Source: Streptomyces sp. NBC_01306 (lineage in GTDB: Bacteria > Actinomycetota > Actinomycetes > Streptomycetales > Streptomycetaceae). Taken from it: a DNA stretch of 64,000 nucleotides. Made by a program: the position numbers and the translations under genes. The notes beneath the pieces were generated by a model. It did no database searches. It was given only the letters and a program-made list of their open reading frames with translations, and had not been told where the DNA came from. Numbering within the stretch: position 1 is the stretch's first letter; every line of letters starts with the position of its first letter. The stretch spans positions 7,331,501 to 7,395,500 of the forward strand of contig NZ_JAPEPC010000001.1 of assembly GCF_026340465.1 (NCBI RefSeq). The letters are read 5' to 3'. Shown in pieces: positions 1-8,090 of this stretch.

Positions 1-584
1 CCGTCATGCAGCGCATGATGGGCGTCGACGAGCCCGACTACGGCCACCTCCTGGACGACATGAGGCTGTCCGAGGACCGGCCGGTCCCCGTCGGCCGCTA
101 CTGTGCGCCGCGTATCGAGGTCGAGGTCGGCTTCGTCCTGGGCGACGACCTGCCCGGCGAGGGCTGCACCACGGCGGACGTACTCGCCGCCACCGAACGC
201 GTCGTCCCCGCGATCGAGCTGATCGACAGCCGGATCGCCGACTGGCGCATCTCCATCGCCGACACCGTCGCCGACAACGCCTCGTCCGCCGGATACGTCA
301 CCGGCGACGGCCGCGACCCGCGCGAACTGGACCTCAAGGCCATCGACGCCGTACTGCGCTGTGGCCCCGAGCAGATCGCCGCGGGCCGCAGCGACGCCGT
401 ACTCGGCGACCCCGCCGCCTCCGTCGCCTGGCTGGCCCGCACCGTGGCCCGCTTCGGCGTCCCGCTGAAGAAGGGCCATCTGGTGCTGCCGGGGTCCTGC
501 ACCAGGGCCGTCGACGTCGAGGCAGGCCAGACCTACACCGCCGATTTCACCGGGCTCGGCCCGGTCTCGCTCTCCTTCATCTGA
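1..584 (+). CDS. hsaE: 2-hydroxypenta-2,4-dienoate hydratase, 5' end missing
   Basis: Hydrates 2-hydroxy-hexa/penta-2,4-dienoate to 4-hydroxy-2-oxoacid, the first of three steps that break down the C5-C6 fragment released by HsaD in steroid ring A degradation. The reading frame is open to the left edge of the window, so the N-terminal quarter (about 70 residues of a usual ~260) is missing; the visible 193 residues carry the typical fumarylacetoacetate-hydrolase-like fold, with conserved stretches IEVEVGFVLG, IELIDSRI, DNASSAGYV and the C-terminal YTADFTGLGPVSLSF. It is followed within 10 nt by the aldehyde dehydrogenase and then the aldolase, the standard hydratase-dehydrogenase-aldolase order. 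A general aromatic meta-cleavage hydratase (MhpD/BphH) is the alternative; the steroid assignment rests on kshA, hsaA-D and kstD nearby. Confidence 0.9.
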   Translation, partial: VMQRMMGVDEPDYGHLLDDMRLSEDRPVPVGRYCAPRIEVEVGFVLGDDLPGEGCTTADVLAATERVVPAIELIDSRIADWRISIADTVADNASSAGYVTGDGRDPRELDLKAIDAVLRCGPEQIAAGRSDAVLGDPAASVAWLARTVARFGVPLKKGHLVLPGSCTRAVDVEAGQTYTADFTGLGPVSLSFI

Positions 585-591
585 GGTGATG

Positions 592-1503
592 ATGACCAAC
601 AGGACCAAGGCGACCGCCGCCATCGTCGGCTCCGGCAACATCGGGACCGACCTGATGTACAAACTCCAGCGGTCCCCGTACATCGAGCCCCGCTGGATGA
701 TCGGTGTCGATCCGGCCAGCGAGGGGCTCGCCCGTGCCCGCGCCGCCGGGATCGAGGCCAGCCCCGACGGAGTCGGAGCGCTGCTCGACGGGGACGAGCG
801 GCCCGACCTCGTCTTCGAGGCGACCTCCGCCGCCGTGCACCGGGCCAACGCCCCGCGCTATGCCGAACTCGGCATCCGCGCCATCGACCTCACCCCGGCC
901 GCGGTCGGCCCGGCCGTCGTACCGCCCGCGAACCTGCGCGCCCATCTCGACCAGCCGAACGTCAACATGATCACGTGCGGCGGCCAGGCCACCATCCCCA
1001 TGGTGTACGCCGTCTCGCGGATCGTCCCCGTCCGGTACGCCGAGATCGTGGCGTCCGTGTCCTCCGTATCGGCAGGACCGGGGACCCGCGCCAACATCGA
1101 CGAGTTCACCCGGACCACCGCCCGTGGAATCGAGGACATCGGCGGCGCGGACCACGGCAAGGCCATCATCATCCTGAACCCGGCCGACCCGCCCGTGATG
1201 ATGCGCGACACCGTCTTCTGCGCCATCCCCGAGGACGCCGACCGCGACGCCATCGCTCTCTCCATCAAGCAGGTCGCCGAGGACGTCGCCTCGTACGTGC
1301 CGGGCTACCGGCTGCGCTCCGAGCCGCAGTTCGACGACCCCACCCCGGAGAGCGGCGGCATGGCCCGCGTCGCGGTCTTCCTGGAGGTGGAGGGCGCGGG
1401 CGACTATCTCCCGCCGTACGCCGGAAACCTCGACATCATGACCGCCGCCGCCACCAAGGTCGGCGAGGAGTTCGCCAAGGCGCTCCTCGCCCCCGGCCTC
1501 TGA
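592..1503 (+). CDS. hsaG: acetaldehyde/propanal dehydrogenase, acylating
   Basis: Oxidises the aldehyde released by the neighbouring aldolase to its CoA thioester (propanoyl-CoA in the steroid route) using NAD. About 303 residues, full length. An N-terminal Rossmann motif GSGNIGTDL is followed by the NMITCGGQAT stretch holding the catalytic cysteine (C129 with this start), and the C-terminal dimerisation domain contains NPADPPVMMRDT. Three in-frame starts exist (GTG 586, ATG 589, ATG 592); the GAGG at 583-586 sits 5 nt before ATG 592, which is therefore preferred. Aldolase and dehydrogenase of this family form a complex that channels the aldehyde, and the two genes are only 10 nt apart here. 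Confidence 0.93.
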   Translation: MTNRTKATAAIVGSGNIGTDLMYKLQRSPYIEPRWMIGVDPASEGLARARAAGIEASPDGVGALLDGDERPDLVFEATSAAVHRANAPRYAELGIRAIDLTPAAVGPAVVPPANLRAHLDQPNVNMITCGGQATIPMVYAVSRIVPVRYAEIVASVSSVSAGPGTRANIDEFTRTTARGIEDIGGADHGKAIIILNPADPPVMMRDTVFCAIPEDADRDAIALSIKQVAEDVASYVPGYRLRSEPQFDDPTPESGGMARVAVFLEVEGAGDYLPPYAGNLDIMTAAATKVGEEFAKALLAPGL

Positions 1504-1513
1504 GGAGTACCAG

Positions 1514-2536
1514 ATGCCCTACTCGGACACGCTCGACATCCGCGTCACCGACTCCTCCCTGCGTGACGGATCGCATGCCATGCGCCACCAGTTCACCGTG
1601 GAGCACGTACGGTCGATCGTCACCGCACTCGACGGCGCCGGGGTCCCGGTCATCGAGGTCACGCACGGCGACGGACTCGGCGGATCGTCCTTCAACTACG
1701 GCTTCTCCAACACCCCCGAACAGGACCTCATCAAGACCGCGGTGGAGACGGCGAAGCAGGCCCGCATCGCCTTCCTGATGCTTCCCGGGCTCGGCGTCAA
1801 GGACGACATCCGCGCCGCCCACGGCAACGGCGCCGCCATCTGCCGCATCGCCACGCACTGCACCGAGGCGGACATCTCCATCCAGCACTTCGGGCTGGCC
1901 CGCGAGATGGGCCTGGAGACCGTCGGGTTCCTGATGATGGCGCACTCCACCACCCCCGAGGCACTGGCCAGGCAGGGCCGCATCATGGCCGACGCGGGCT
2001 GCCAGTGCGTGTACGTGGTCGACTCGGCCGGCGCCATGGTCATGGACGACGTGACCGACCGGGTCGCCGCCCTCGTCGCCGAACTGGGCGACGACGCACA
2101 GGTCGGCTTCCACGGCCACGAGAACCTCGCACTCGGCACCGGCAACTCGATCGCCGCGATACAGGCCGGAGCGCTCCAGATCGACGGCTCGACACGGCGG
2201 CTCGGCGCCGGAGCGGGCAACACCGCCGTGGAGGCACTCGTCGCCGTCTGCGCCAAGATGGGCATCCGCACCGGCATCGACGTACTCAAGATCATCGACG
2301 CGGCCGAGGACGCCGTACGCCCCGTGATGGACGACGAGTGCCGGCTCGACCGCCTCGCCCTGCTGATGGGGCACGCGGGGGTCTACTCCAGCTTCCTCAA
2401 GCACGCCTACCGCCAGGCCGAACGGTACGGAGTGTCCGGCGCCGAGATCCTGCTGCGCGCGGGCGAGCGGAGGCTGGTCGGCGGCCAGGAGGACCAGCTC
2501 ATCGACATCGCGCTCGAACTCTCGGCCGGCCGCTGA
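1514..2536 (+). CDS. hsaF: 4-hydroxy-2-oxovalerate/oxohexanoate aldolase
   Basis: Divalent-metal class II pyruvate aldolase that cleaves 4-hydroxy-2-oxohexanoate to pyruvate and propanal, passing the aldehyde to HsaG. 340 residues, the family length. The HMGL-like barrel starts with SSLRDGSHAMRHQF (R17, D18, H21), which supplies the catalytic arginine/histidine and a metal ligand, and the metal-binding pair GFHGHENLALG gives H200 and H202. The C-terminal helical communication domain follows. GAGGAG-like sequence at 1502-1506 precedes the ATG. Translational spacing shows an operon with hsaE and hsaG. Confidence 0.93.
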   Translation: MPYSDTLDIRVTDSSLRDGSHAMRHQFTVEHVRSIVTALDGAGVPVIEVTHGDGLGGSSFNYGFSNTPEQDLIKTAVETAKQARIAFLMLPGLGVKDDIRAAHGNGAAICRIATHCTEADISIQHFGLAREMGLETVGFLMMAHSTTPEALARQGRIMADAGCQCVYVVDSAGAMVMDDVTDRVAALVAELGDDAQVGFHGHENLALGTGNSIAAIQAGALQIDGSTRRLGAGAGNTAVEALVAVCAKMGIRTGIDVLKIIDAAEDAVRPVMDDECRLDRLALLMGHAGVYSSFLKHAYRQAERYGVSGAEILLRAGERRLVGGQEDQLIDIALELSAGR

Positions 2537-2592
2537 CCGCAGCGCCCCGCGGAGCCCGCCCCGACGCGTCACCACCACCAAGGAGGCACAAG

Positions 2593-3729
2593 ATGACCGC
2601 AGCAAGCGAAGAAGTCCGCGTGATCGAGGCGGCAGCGCCGCCCACCCGCTTCGCGCGGGGCTGGCACTGCCTCGGCCTCGCCGACTCCTTCAAGGACGGG
2701 GAGCCGCACGAGATCGAGGCGTTCGGCACCCGGCTCGTGGTCTTCCAGGGCCAGGACGACGGCGAGCTGCACGTCCTCAACGCGTACTGCCCGCACATGG
2801 GCGGCAACCTCGCCCAGGGCACGGTCAAGGGCGACGCCGTCGCCTGCCCCTTCCACGACTGGCGCTGGTCGGGCAACGGCCGCTGCGCGGGGATCCCCTA
2901 CGCGCGCCGGGTGCCGCCGCGGGCCCGCACCCGGGCCTGGACCGCCGTCGAGGAGAACAAGCAGCTCTTCGTCTGGAACGACCCCGAGGGGAACCCGCCG
3001 CCGCCCGGCGTCACCGTCCCGCGCATCGAAGGGGCCTTCAGCGACGAGTGGAGCGACTGGAGCTGGAACGCCCTGCGGGTGGAGAACTCCAACTGCCGGG
3101 AGATCGTGGACAACGTCGTCGACATGGCGCACTTCTTCTACGTGCACTACTGCTTCCCGACGTACTTCAAGAACGTCTTCGAGGGCCACACCGCCACCCA
3201 GTACATGGAGAGTTCGCCCCGCGGCGACGTCGACCTCGGCACCCTCAGCACCGAGGGCGTGCTCCGCTCCGACGCCTCGTACCACGGCCCCTCCTACATG
3301 ATCGACTACATGTGGAGCGACGTCGGCGCGGACGTGGACATGGAGAGCGTGCTGATCAACTGCCACTACCCGATCGACTCGGACAGCTTCATGCTGATGT
3401 ACGGGGCGATCGTCAAGAAGATGCCCGGCATGACGGACGAGCAGGCGGCGGAGGCCGCGCGGCTCACGTCGGACGGGCTGGCCGTCGGCTTCGAGCAGGA
3501 CGTCCACATCTGGAAGAACAAGACCCGCATCGACAACCCCCTCCTCTCGGAGGAGGACGGTCCGGTCTACCAACTGCGCCGCTGGTACGAGCAGTTCTAT
3601 GTGAACGCCGGCGACGTCAAGGACGAGATGACACAGCGCTTCGAGTTCGAGATCGACACCGCCCGTGCCACCGAGGCATGGCAGCGCGAGGTCGACGAGA
3701 ACGTGGCCCGACACCGGAGCGAGGGCTGA
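2593..3729 (+). CDS. kshA: 3-ketosteroid 9alpha-hydroxylase, Rieske oxygenase subunit
   Basis: Terminal oxygenase that hydroxylates C9 of 3-ketosteroids; with the delta-1 dehydrogenase this opens ring B. 378 residues from ATG 2593, which follows a strong AAGGAGGC; the frame is open further upstream but that stretch overlaps the aldolase gene. The Rieske [2Fe-2S] ligands are C66-x-H68 and C85-x2-H88, and the mononuclear iron site is seen as D177-x2-H180-x4-H185 in NVVDMAHFFYVHY. The KshA-type wording RWYEQFYVNAGDV near the C terminus fits the family. Electrons should come from the reductase encoded two genes downstream. Exact substrate (sterol-, bile-acid- or androstane-derived) cannot be read from sequence. 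Confidence 0.92.
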   Translation: MTAASEEVRVIEAAAPPTRFARGWHCLGLADSFKDGEPHEIEAFGTRLVVFQGQDDGELHVLNAYCPHMGGNLAQGTVKGDAVACPFHDWRWSGNGRCAGIPYARRVPPRARTRAWTAVEENKQLFVWNDPEGNPPPPGVTVPRIEGAFSDEWSDWSWNALRVENSNCREIVDNVVDMAHFFYVHYCFPTYFKNVFEGHTATQYMESSPRGDVDLGTLSTEGVLRSDASYHGPSYMIDYMWSDVGADVDMESVLINCHYPIDSDSFMLMYGAIVKKMPGMTDEQAAEAARLTSDGLAVGFEQDVHIWKNKTRIDNPLLSEEDGPVYQLRRWYEQFYVNAGDVKDEMTQRFEFEIDTARATEAWQREVDENVARHRSEG

Positions 3730-3730
3730 C

Positions 3731-3931
3731 ATGACACCGGTCGAGTGCGCGGCCTGCGGCAACCAGGTCCTGTGCGAGAAGTTCAGCATGGCCCACACCT
3801 CAGTGCAGTGGACGGCCGACGCGGCGGAGGTCTGCGACGAGTACCGGGACCCGATGCGCACCTGCGCCGCCCTGCGCGACAGCATCGACCGGGCCGTCGG
3901 CGACGGGCGGCTGGCGGTGGCCGATGCCTGA
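3731..3931 (+). CDS. small cysteine-rich protein between kshA and kshB
   Basis: A 66-residue protein of unknown function. It begins MTPVECAACGNQVLCEKFSM and contains a CxxC (C6, C9), then C15, C36 and C44, arranged like a small metal-binding knuckle rather than a 2Fe-2S ferredoxin. It starts 1 nt after the kshA stop and its end overlaps the start of kshB by 8 nt, so it must be translated with them. Location argues for a role in the KshAB system (metal delivery, cluster assembly, electron transfer or complex stability), but that is inference. No signal peptide or membrane segment. Confidence 0.75.
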   Translation: MTPVECAACGNQVLCEKFSMAHTSVQWTADAAEVCDEYRDPMRTCAALRDSIDRAVGDGRLAVADA

Positions 3932-4976
3932 GCTGCCCCAGGTGCCGGTGGCCCGGACGCACCGGGTCCGGGTCACCGCCGTGGTGGCCGAGACGGCGGA
4001 CGCGCGCTCCTTCGTACTGGACCCGGCCGACGGTGCACTCGCCTACCGGCCGGGCCAGTTCCTGACGCTGAGACTGCCGGGTCCTGACGGGGGAGTGGCC
4101 GCACGGTGCTACTCCCTCGCCAGCTCCCCGCACTCCGGCGAACCGATGAAGATCACGGTGAAGCGGGTGGCGGGCGGCCACGGCTCCAACTGGCTCTGCG
4201 ACCACATCGGCGAGGGCGACGAACTGGAGGTGCTGGCACCGGCCGGCACCTTCGGCTCGGGCCCGCTGGACGGCGATCTGCTGCTGGCGGCCGCGGGCAG
4301 CGGCATCACCCCGGTGATCTCGCTCGCCAAGGCGGCCCTGGACAGGGGTCAGGGCCGCGTCGTGCTCCTGTACGCCAACCGCGACGCGACCTCGGTGATC
4401 TTCCGGGACGAACTCCGGGAACTCGCCGAAGACTATCCGCGGCGGCTCGTCGTCCTGCACTGGCTGGAGACGCTGGACGGCCTGCCTGCCGCGGAGCGGC
4501 TCACCGGACTCCTGGAGCCCTACGCCGGCCACCACGCGTACCTCTGCGGTCCCGCGCCCTTCATGGACGCGGTGGACGCAGCCCTGCGCGCGGCGGGGGC
4601 CGCCCCCGCCGCCATCCACCGGGAACGGTTCTTCTCCCTCAGCGGGGACGTCTTCGGCACGGCCCCGGCCGGGCCCGTGGAGCCCGCCGGGCCGGCGGGC
4701 GAAGGCTCCGAGGCGGTGGTCGAGCTGGACGGTGAGACCCACCGGGTGGCCTGGGGCGCCACCACCCCCCTGCTCGACGCCCTGCTCGCGGCGGGAATCG
4801 ACGCCCCGTTCTCCTGCCGGGAGGGCGCCTGCGCCGCCTGCGCCTGCCGGGTCCTCGAAGGCGAGGTCTCGGTGGCCCACGACGACGTCCTGGACGACGA
4901 GGACCGCGCGGAGGGCTACATCCTGGCCTGCCAGGCGCTGCCGGTCAGCGAGCGGATCAGCATCAGCTACTCCTGA
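3924..4976 (+). CDS. kshB: 3-ketosteroid 9alpha-hydroxylase, ferredoxin reductase subunit
   Basis: Delivers electrons from NADH to KshA. 350 residues with three domains in order: FAD-binding barrel (RxYS motif in RCYSLASSP), NAD-binding domain (AAAGSGITPVIS) and a C-terminal plant-type [2Fe-2S] ferredoxin domain with C298-x4-C303-x2-C306 and C336. The ATG overlaps the preceding small gene by 8 nt. The domain order matches KshB and phenylacetyl-CoA/phenol hydroxylase reductases; the context selects KshB. The proline/glycine linker before the ferredoxin domain (around residue 250) is normal. Confidence 0.92.
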   Translation: MPELPQVPVARTHRVRVTAVVAETADARSFVLDPADGALAYRPGQFLTLRLPGPDGGVAARCYSLASSPHSGEPMKITVKRVAGGHGSNWLCDHIGEGDELEVLAPAGTFGSGPLDGDLLLAAAGSGITPVISLAKAALDRGQGRVVLLYANRDATSVIFRDELRELAEDYPRRLVVLHWLETLDGLPAAERLTGLLEPYAGHHAYLCGPAPFMDAVDAALRAAGAAPAAIHRERFFSLSGDVFGTAPAGPVEPAGPAGEGSEAVVELDGETHRVAWGATTPLLDALLAAGIDAPFSCREGACAACACRVLEGEVSVAHDDVLDDEDRAEGYILACQALPVSERISISYS

Positions 4977-5070
4977 CCCGCCCCCGCTGTCCCGCCACGC
5001 GGGACCGGCCGGTCCTCCGGCCCGCCCCGCGCCCCCGCCCCTGGGCCCCCGATCCGCCGGGGGCCACGCC

Positions 5071-5934
5071 TCACATCCAGTCGACGAACCGCATCCACGA
5101 CATCATGTTGTCCATCTCCACCGGGTCGATGGGCGAGGTCACCGCCGGGGCGGGGGCGGGGTTCCCGGGCATCCGCGTCCGGGCCTCCGCGCGTCCCGGT
5201 CCGAAGAGCGAGCGCCACACCGCGCGGGACGTGGCCAGCACCACGGGGGCCAGCCGCTCCAGCTCGCGGTGCGTGCCATTGCCGCAGATCGACACCGAGG
5301 CGATCGCCCGTCCCGAGCCCCGCAGCGGCGCCGCCACACACGACACCCCCCGGAACGCCTCCTCGACGTCGAAGGCCACACCCCGCTCCCGGATCCGCCG
5401 CAGCTCCTCACGGAACGCCACCGGGCGGGTGATCGTGCGGGCCGTGCGCGGCCGCAGCCCCGCCCGTACCGTCTCGGCCACGAGCGCGTCCTCGCTGAAC
5501 GCGAGGATCGCCTTGCCCGTCCCCGTGCAGTACGCCGGCTGCCGGCCGCCCACCCGAGAGGGCACGCTCCCGTCCTGAGCCCCGCCGATGCGCTCCAGAT
5601 ACACCACCTCGGGCCCGTCGAGCACCGCGAGGTGCGCCACATGCCCGGTGGACTCGTGCAGCGCGTGCAGATGCGGCAGGGCCGCTCTGCGCAGCCGGTT
5701 GTGGTGCGAGGCCAGAGCGCCGAGCTCCAGCATCCGCATCCCGAGCCGGTAGTCCCGGCCCTCCCGGTCCAGCCAGCGCAGACGTACGAGCTGATCGAGT
5801 ATGCGGTGCACCGACGAGCGCGGAAGTCCCGAGCGGTGGATCACTTCGGTCAGCGTCAGCCGGGGCGCCGGGCCCTCGAAGGCACCCAGTACCAGCGCGG
5901 CTTTCTCCAACAGTGAGGGTGGCTGCTCTGCCAT
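5071..5934 (-). CDS. IclR-family transcriptional regulator
   Basis: 287 residues from the ATG at 5934. The N-terminal winged helix (SLLEKAALVLGAF through SGLPRSSVHRILDQLV) and the C-terminal IclR effector domain (YCTGTGKAILAF) are both complete. The frame remains open upstream to 6192 but that part antisense-overlaps hsaA and lacks IclR similarity. The gene lies between the kshB end and hsaA, facing hsaA, the usual position of a local pathway regulator. Steroid clusters of mycobacteria use TetR-type KstR instead, so this cluster seems to be under different control. Two palindromes at 5953-5991 are likely targets. Confidence 0.9.
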   Translation of the reverse strand: MAEQPPSLLEKAALVLGAFEGPAPRLTLTEVIHRSGLPRSSVHRILDQLVRLRWLDREGRDYRLGMRMLELGALASHHNRLRRAALPHLHALHESTGHVAHLAVLDGPEVVYLERIGGAQDGSVPSRVGGRQPAYCTGTGKAILAFSEDALVAETVRAGLRPRTARTITRPVAFREELRRIRERGVAFDVEEAFRGVSCVAAPLRGSGRAIASVSICGNGTHRELERLAPVVLATSRAVWRSLFGPGRAEARTRMPGNPAPAPAVTSPIDPVEMDNMMSWMRFVDWM

Positions 5935-5952
5935 GTCGTGAGGCTTCCACGG

Positions 5953-5991
5953 TTCCCGCTCAGCGGGAAGAAGGTATTTCGTTTCGGAATA
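5953..5991. promoter_or_regulatory. paired palindromes, likely IclR operators
   Basis: The IclR-hsaA divergent gap holds two adjacent inverted repeats. The first (5953-5969) is TTCCCGCT-C-AGCGGGAA, with perfect 8-bp arms. The second (5975-5991) is TATTTCG-TTT-CGGAATA, 6 of 7 arm positions matching. Their centres (5961 and 5983) are 22 bp apart, two helical turns, as expected for two dimers on one DNA face. An AT-rich stretch (TAGTAAAAGCG) follows and may be the hsaA -10 region. Confidence 0.55.
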
Positions 5992-6043
5992 GTAAAAGCG
6001 TAGGTTCCTCGCACCCAACCAGGACGACCGAGAGGGGATGCGC

Positions 6044-7219
6044 ATGAGTGCCGACGAGGTTCTCGCCGCCGTGCGGGCCCTTGCCCCGACCCTGCGCGAG
6101 CGCGCCGCCGAGACCGAGGCGCTGCGCCGCGTGCCGGACACTTCCATCAAGGAACTCGCCGATACCGGCTTCTTCCGGCTCCTCCAGCCCAAGGCGTACG
6201 GCGGTTACGCCGCACACCCCGCAGTCTTCTACAGCGCCGTCAGAGAGATCGCCAGGGCCTGCGGGTCCACCGGCTGGGTCGCCTCCGTCGTCGGCGTCCA
6301 CCCCTGGCACGTCGGGCTGTACGACCAGCGCGCCCAGGAGGAGGTGTGGGGCCAGGACAACCGGGTCCGCATCTGCTCCTCGTACGCCCCGACCGGCAAG
6401 GTCACCCCCACCGCCGAGGGTGACGGCTTCCGGATCTCCGGGCGCTGGCGCTTCTCATCCGGCTGCGACCACGCCGACTGGGCGCTGCTCGGCGGCATCA
6501 TCAACGACGCCGACGGCAAGCCCGTCGACATGCGCACCTTCCTGGTGCCGCGCACCGACTACCGCATCGACGACGTCTGGGACACCGTCGGACTCCGCGG
6601 CAGCGGCAGCAACGACATCATCATCGAGGACGCCTACGTCCCCGACCACCGCGCCCTCAGCTTCGGACCGGTCACCGCCCTGCAGTCCCCCGGGCAGGAG
6701 CACAACCCCGAACCGCTCTACCGCCTGCCGTACGCCTCGGTCTTCACCACCACCATCTCCACCCCGGTGATCGGCATCGCCGAAGGCGCGTACGACAGCT
6801 ACGTCGCCGCCACCCGCGAGCGGATCCGCGTCTCGTACGGGCAGCAGGTCGCCGAGGACCCCTTCGCACAGGTGCGCATCGCCCGCGCCGCCAGCGACAT
6901 CGACGCCTCCTGGCTACAGCTCGTCCGGAACATCTCGGACCTGTACGAGTGTGCCGAACGCGGTGAGGAGCTCCCGACCGCGCTGCGCACCCGCACCCGC
7001 CGTGACCAGGTGCTCGCCACCGAGCGCGCGGTCGCCGCCGTCGACCTGCTGATGGAGAACGCAGGCGGCAGCGCCATGCGCACCGGCGACAACGCGATCC
7101 AGCGCGCCTGGCGCGACGCCCACAACGCCCGCGGCCACGCCGCCAACGACCCCGAGCGCGCGCTCGTCCTCTTCGGCCGCGGAGCCCTCGGCCTCGAAAC
7201 CCAGGACACGATGCTGTGA
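6044..7219 (+). CDS. hsaA: 3-HSA hydroxylase, flavin-dependent monooxygenase subunit
   Basis: Hydroxylates the phenolic secosteroid 3-HSA to the catechol 3,4-DHSA using reduced flavin supplied by HsaB. 391 residues, acyl-CoA-dehydrogenase fold with HpaB/HsaA-type features: an N-terminal helical domain (TGFFRLLQPKAYGG), the beta domain (SGRWRFSSGCDHADW) and a C-terminal helical bundle (ENAGGSAM, then RAWRDAHNARGHAAND). AGAGGGG at 6031-6037 lies 6 nt before ATG 6044, so that start is chosen over ATG 6038. It heads the operon hsaA-D-C-B and is divergent from the IclR gene. Confidence 0.92.
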   Translation: MSADEVLAAVRALAPTLRERAAETEALRRVPDTSIKELADTGFFRLLQPKAYGGYAAHPAVFYSAVREIARACGSTGWVASVVGVHPWHVGLYDQRAQEEVWGQDNRVRICSSYAPTGKVTPTAEGDGFRISGRWRFSSGCDHADWALLGGIINDADGKPVDMRTFLVPRTDYRIDDVWDTVGLRGSGSNDIIIEDAYVPDHRALSFGPVTALQSPGQEHNPEPLYRLPYASVFTTTISTPVIGIAEGAYDSYVAATRERIRVSYGQQVAEDPFAQVRIARAASDIDASWLQLVRNISDLYECAERGEELPTALRTRTRRDQVLATERAVAAVDLLMENAGGSAMRTGDNAIQRAWRDAHNARGHAANDPERALVLFGRGALGLETQDTML

Positions 7220-8076
7220 TCGACCACGACTCCACCTCCCGCACCGTCAAGGCCGGCGGACTCACCCTGCACTACCACGAGGCGGGACCGGCCGACGCCG
7301 GCGCACCCGTCGTGATCATGCTGCACGGCGGCGGCCCCGGCGCCTCCGGCTGGTCCAACTTCGGCGGCAACCTGCCGGTCTTCGCCGAGCACTTCCGTAC
7401 CCTCCTCGTCGACCAGCCCTGCTTCGGAGCCTCCGACAAGCCCGAACTCGACAAGGACTTCTTCAGCTTCAGCGCGGACGCCGTGGCCGCCCTGATGGAC
7501 GAACTGGGCATATCCCGGGCCCACTTCATCGGCAACTCGCTCGGCGGCGGCACCTCCACACGGATGGCGCTCAACCACCCGGACAAGGTGGACAAGCTCC
7601 TTCTGATGGGGCCCGGCGGGATCTCCCTCAACCTCTTCGCCGCCGACCCCACCGAAGGCATCAAGCGGCTCTTCGAGTTCAGCGCGGCCGCCGAGCCGAC
7701 CAAGGACCAGCTGCGCACCTTCCTCACCACACTCGCCTACGACCCGGCCATCGTCACCGACGAGCTGATCGAGGAGCGCTGGGCCCAGGCCATCGATCCC
7801 AGCACCAAGGTCGGCAGCGCACGGATGGCGGCCTCCTTCGCCAACCCGGCCTGGCAGCAGGACACCATGCTGTGGCGCGAGGCCCACCGCATCACCGCAC
7901 CCGTGCTGCTCACCTGGGGCCGCGAGGACCGGGCCAACCCGCTCGACGGGGCACTGGTGGCGCTCAAGGCGATCCCCGACGCCCGGCTCCATGTGTTCCC
8001 GCACTGCGGCCACTGGGCGCAGACCGAACAGGCCGACGAGTTCAACCGGCTCGCCGTCGACTTCTTCACGCACTGA
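7216..8076 (+). CDS. hsaD: 4,9-DSHA hydrolase, MhpC-type alpha/beta hydrolase
   Basis: Carbon-carbon hydrolase that splits the meta-cleavage product 4,9-DSHA into the C6 dienoate (substrate of HsaE) and the HIP propionate. 286 residues starting at GTG 7216, overlapping the hsaA stop by 4 nt (GTGA). Catalytic triad visible as S108 in GNSLGGG, D238 in WGREDRAN and H266 in PHCGHWAQ; the oxyanion loop is LHGGGPGASGW. Size and motifs match meta-cleavage-product hydrolases. Confidence 0.93.
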   Translation: MIDHDSTSRTVKAGGLTLHYHEAGPADAGAPVVIMLHGGGPGASGWSNFGGNLPVFAEHFRTLLVDQPCFGASDKPELDKDFFSFSADAVAALMDELGISRAHFIGNSLGGGTSTRMALNHPDKVDKLLLMGPGGISLNLFAADPTEGIKRLFEFSAAAEPTKDQLRTFLTTLAYDPAIVTDELIEERWAQAIDPSTKVGSARMAASFANPAWQQDTMLWREAHRITAPVLLTWGREDRANPLDGALVALKAIPDARLHVFPHCGHWAQTEQADEFNRLAVDFFTH

Positions 8077-8090
8077 GAGGCACCAGGTTC

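Noticed and set aside
2005..2592. Upstream extension of the kshA frame
   Set aside because: It overlaps the aldolase gene, is Arg/Gly-rich shadow sequence, and a strong ribosome site marks ATG 2593.
5935..6192. N-terminal extension of the IclR frame
   Set aside because: Antisense to hsaA and without HTH similarity; would also consume the operator region.
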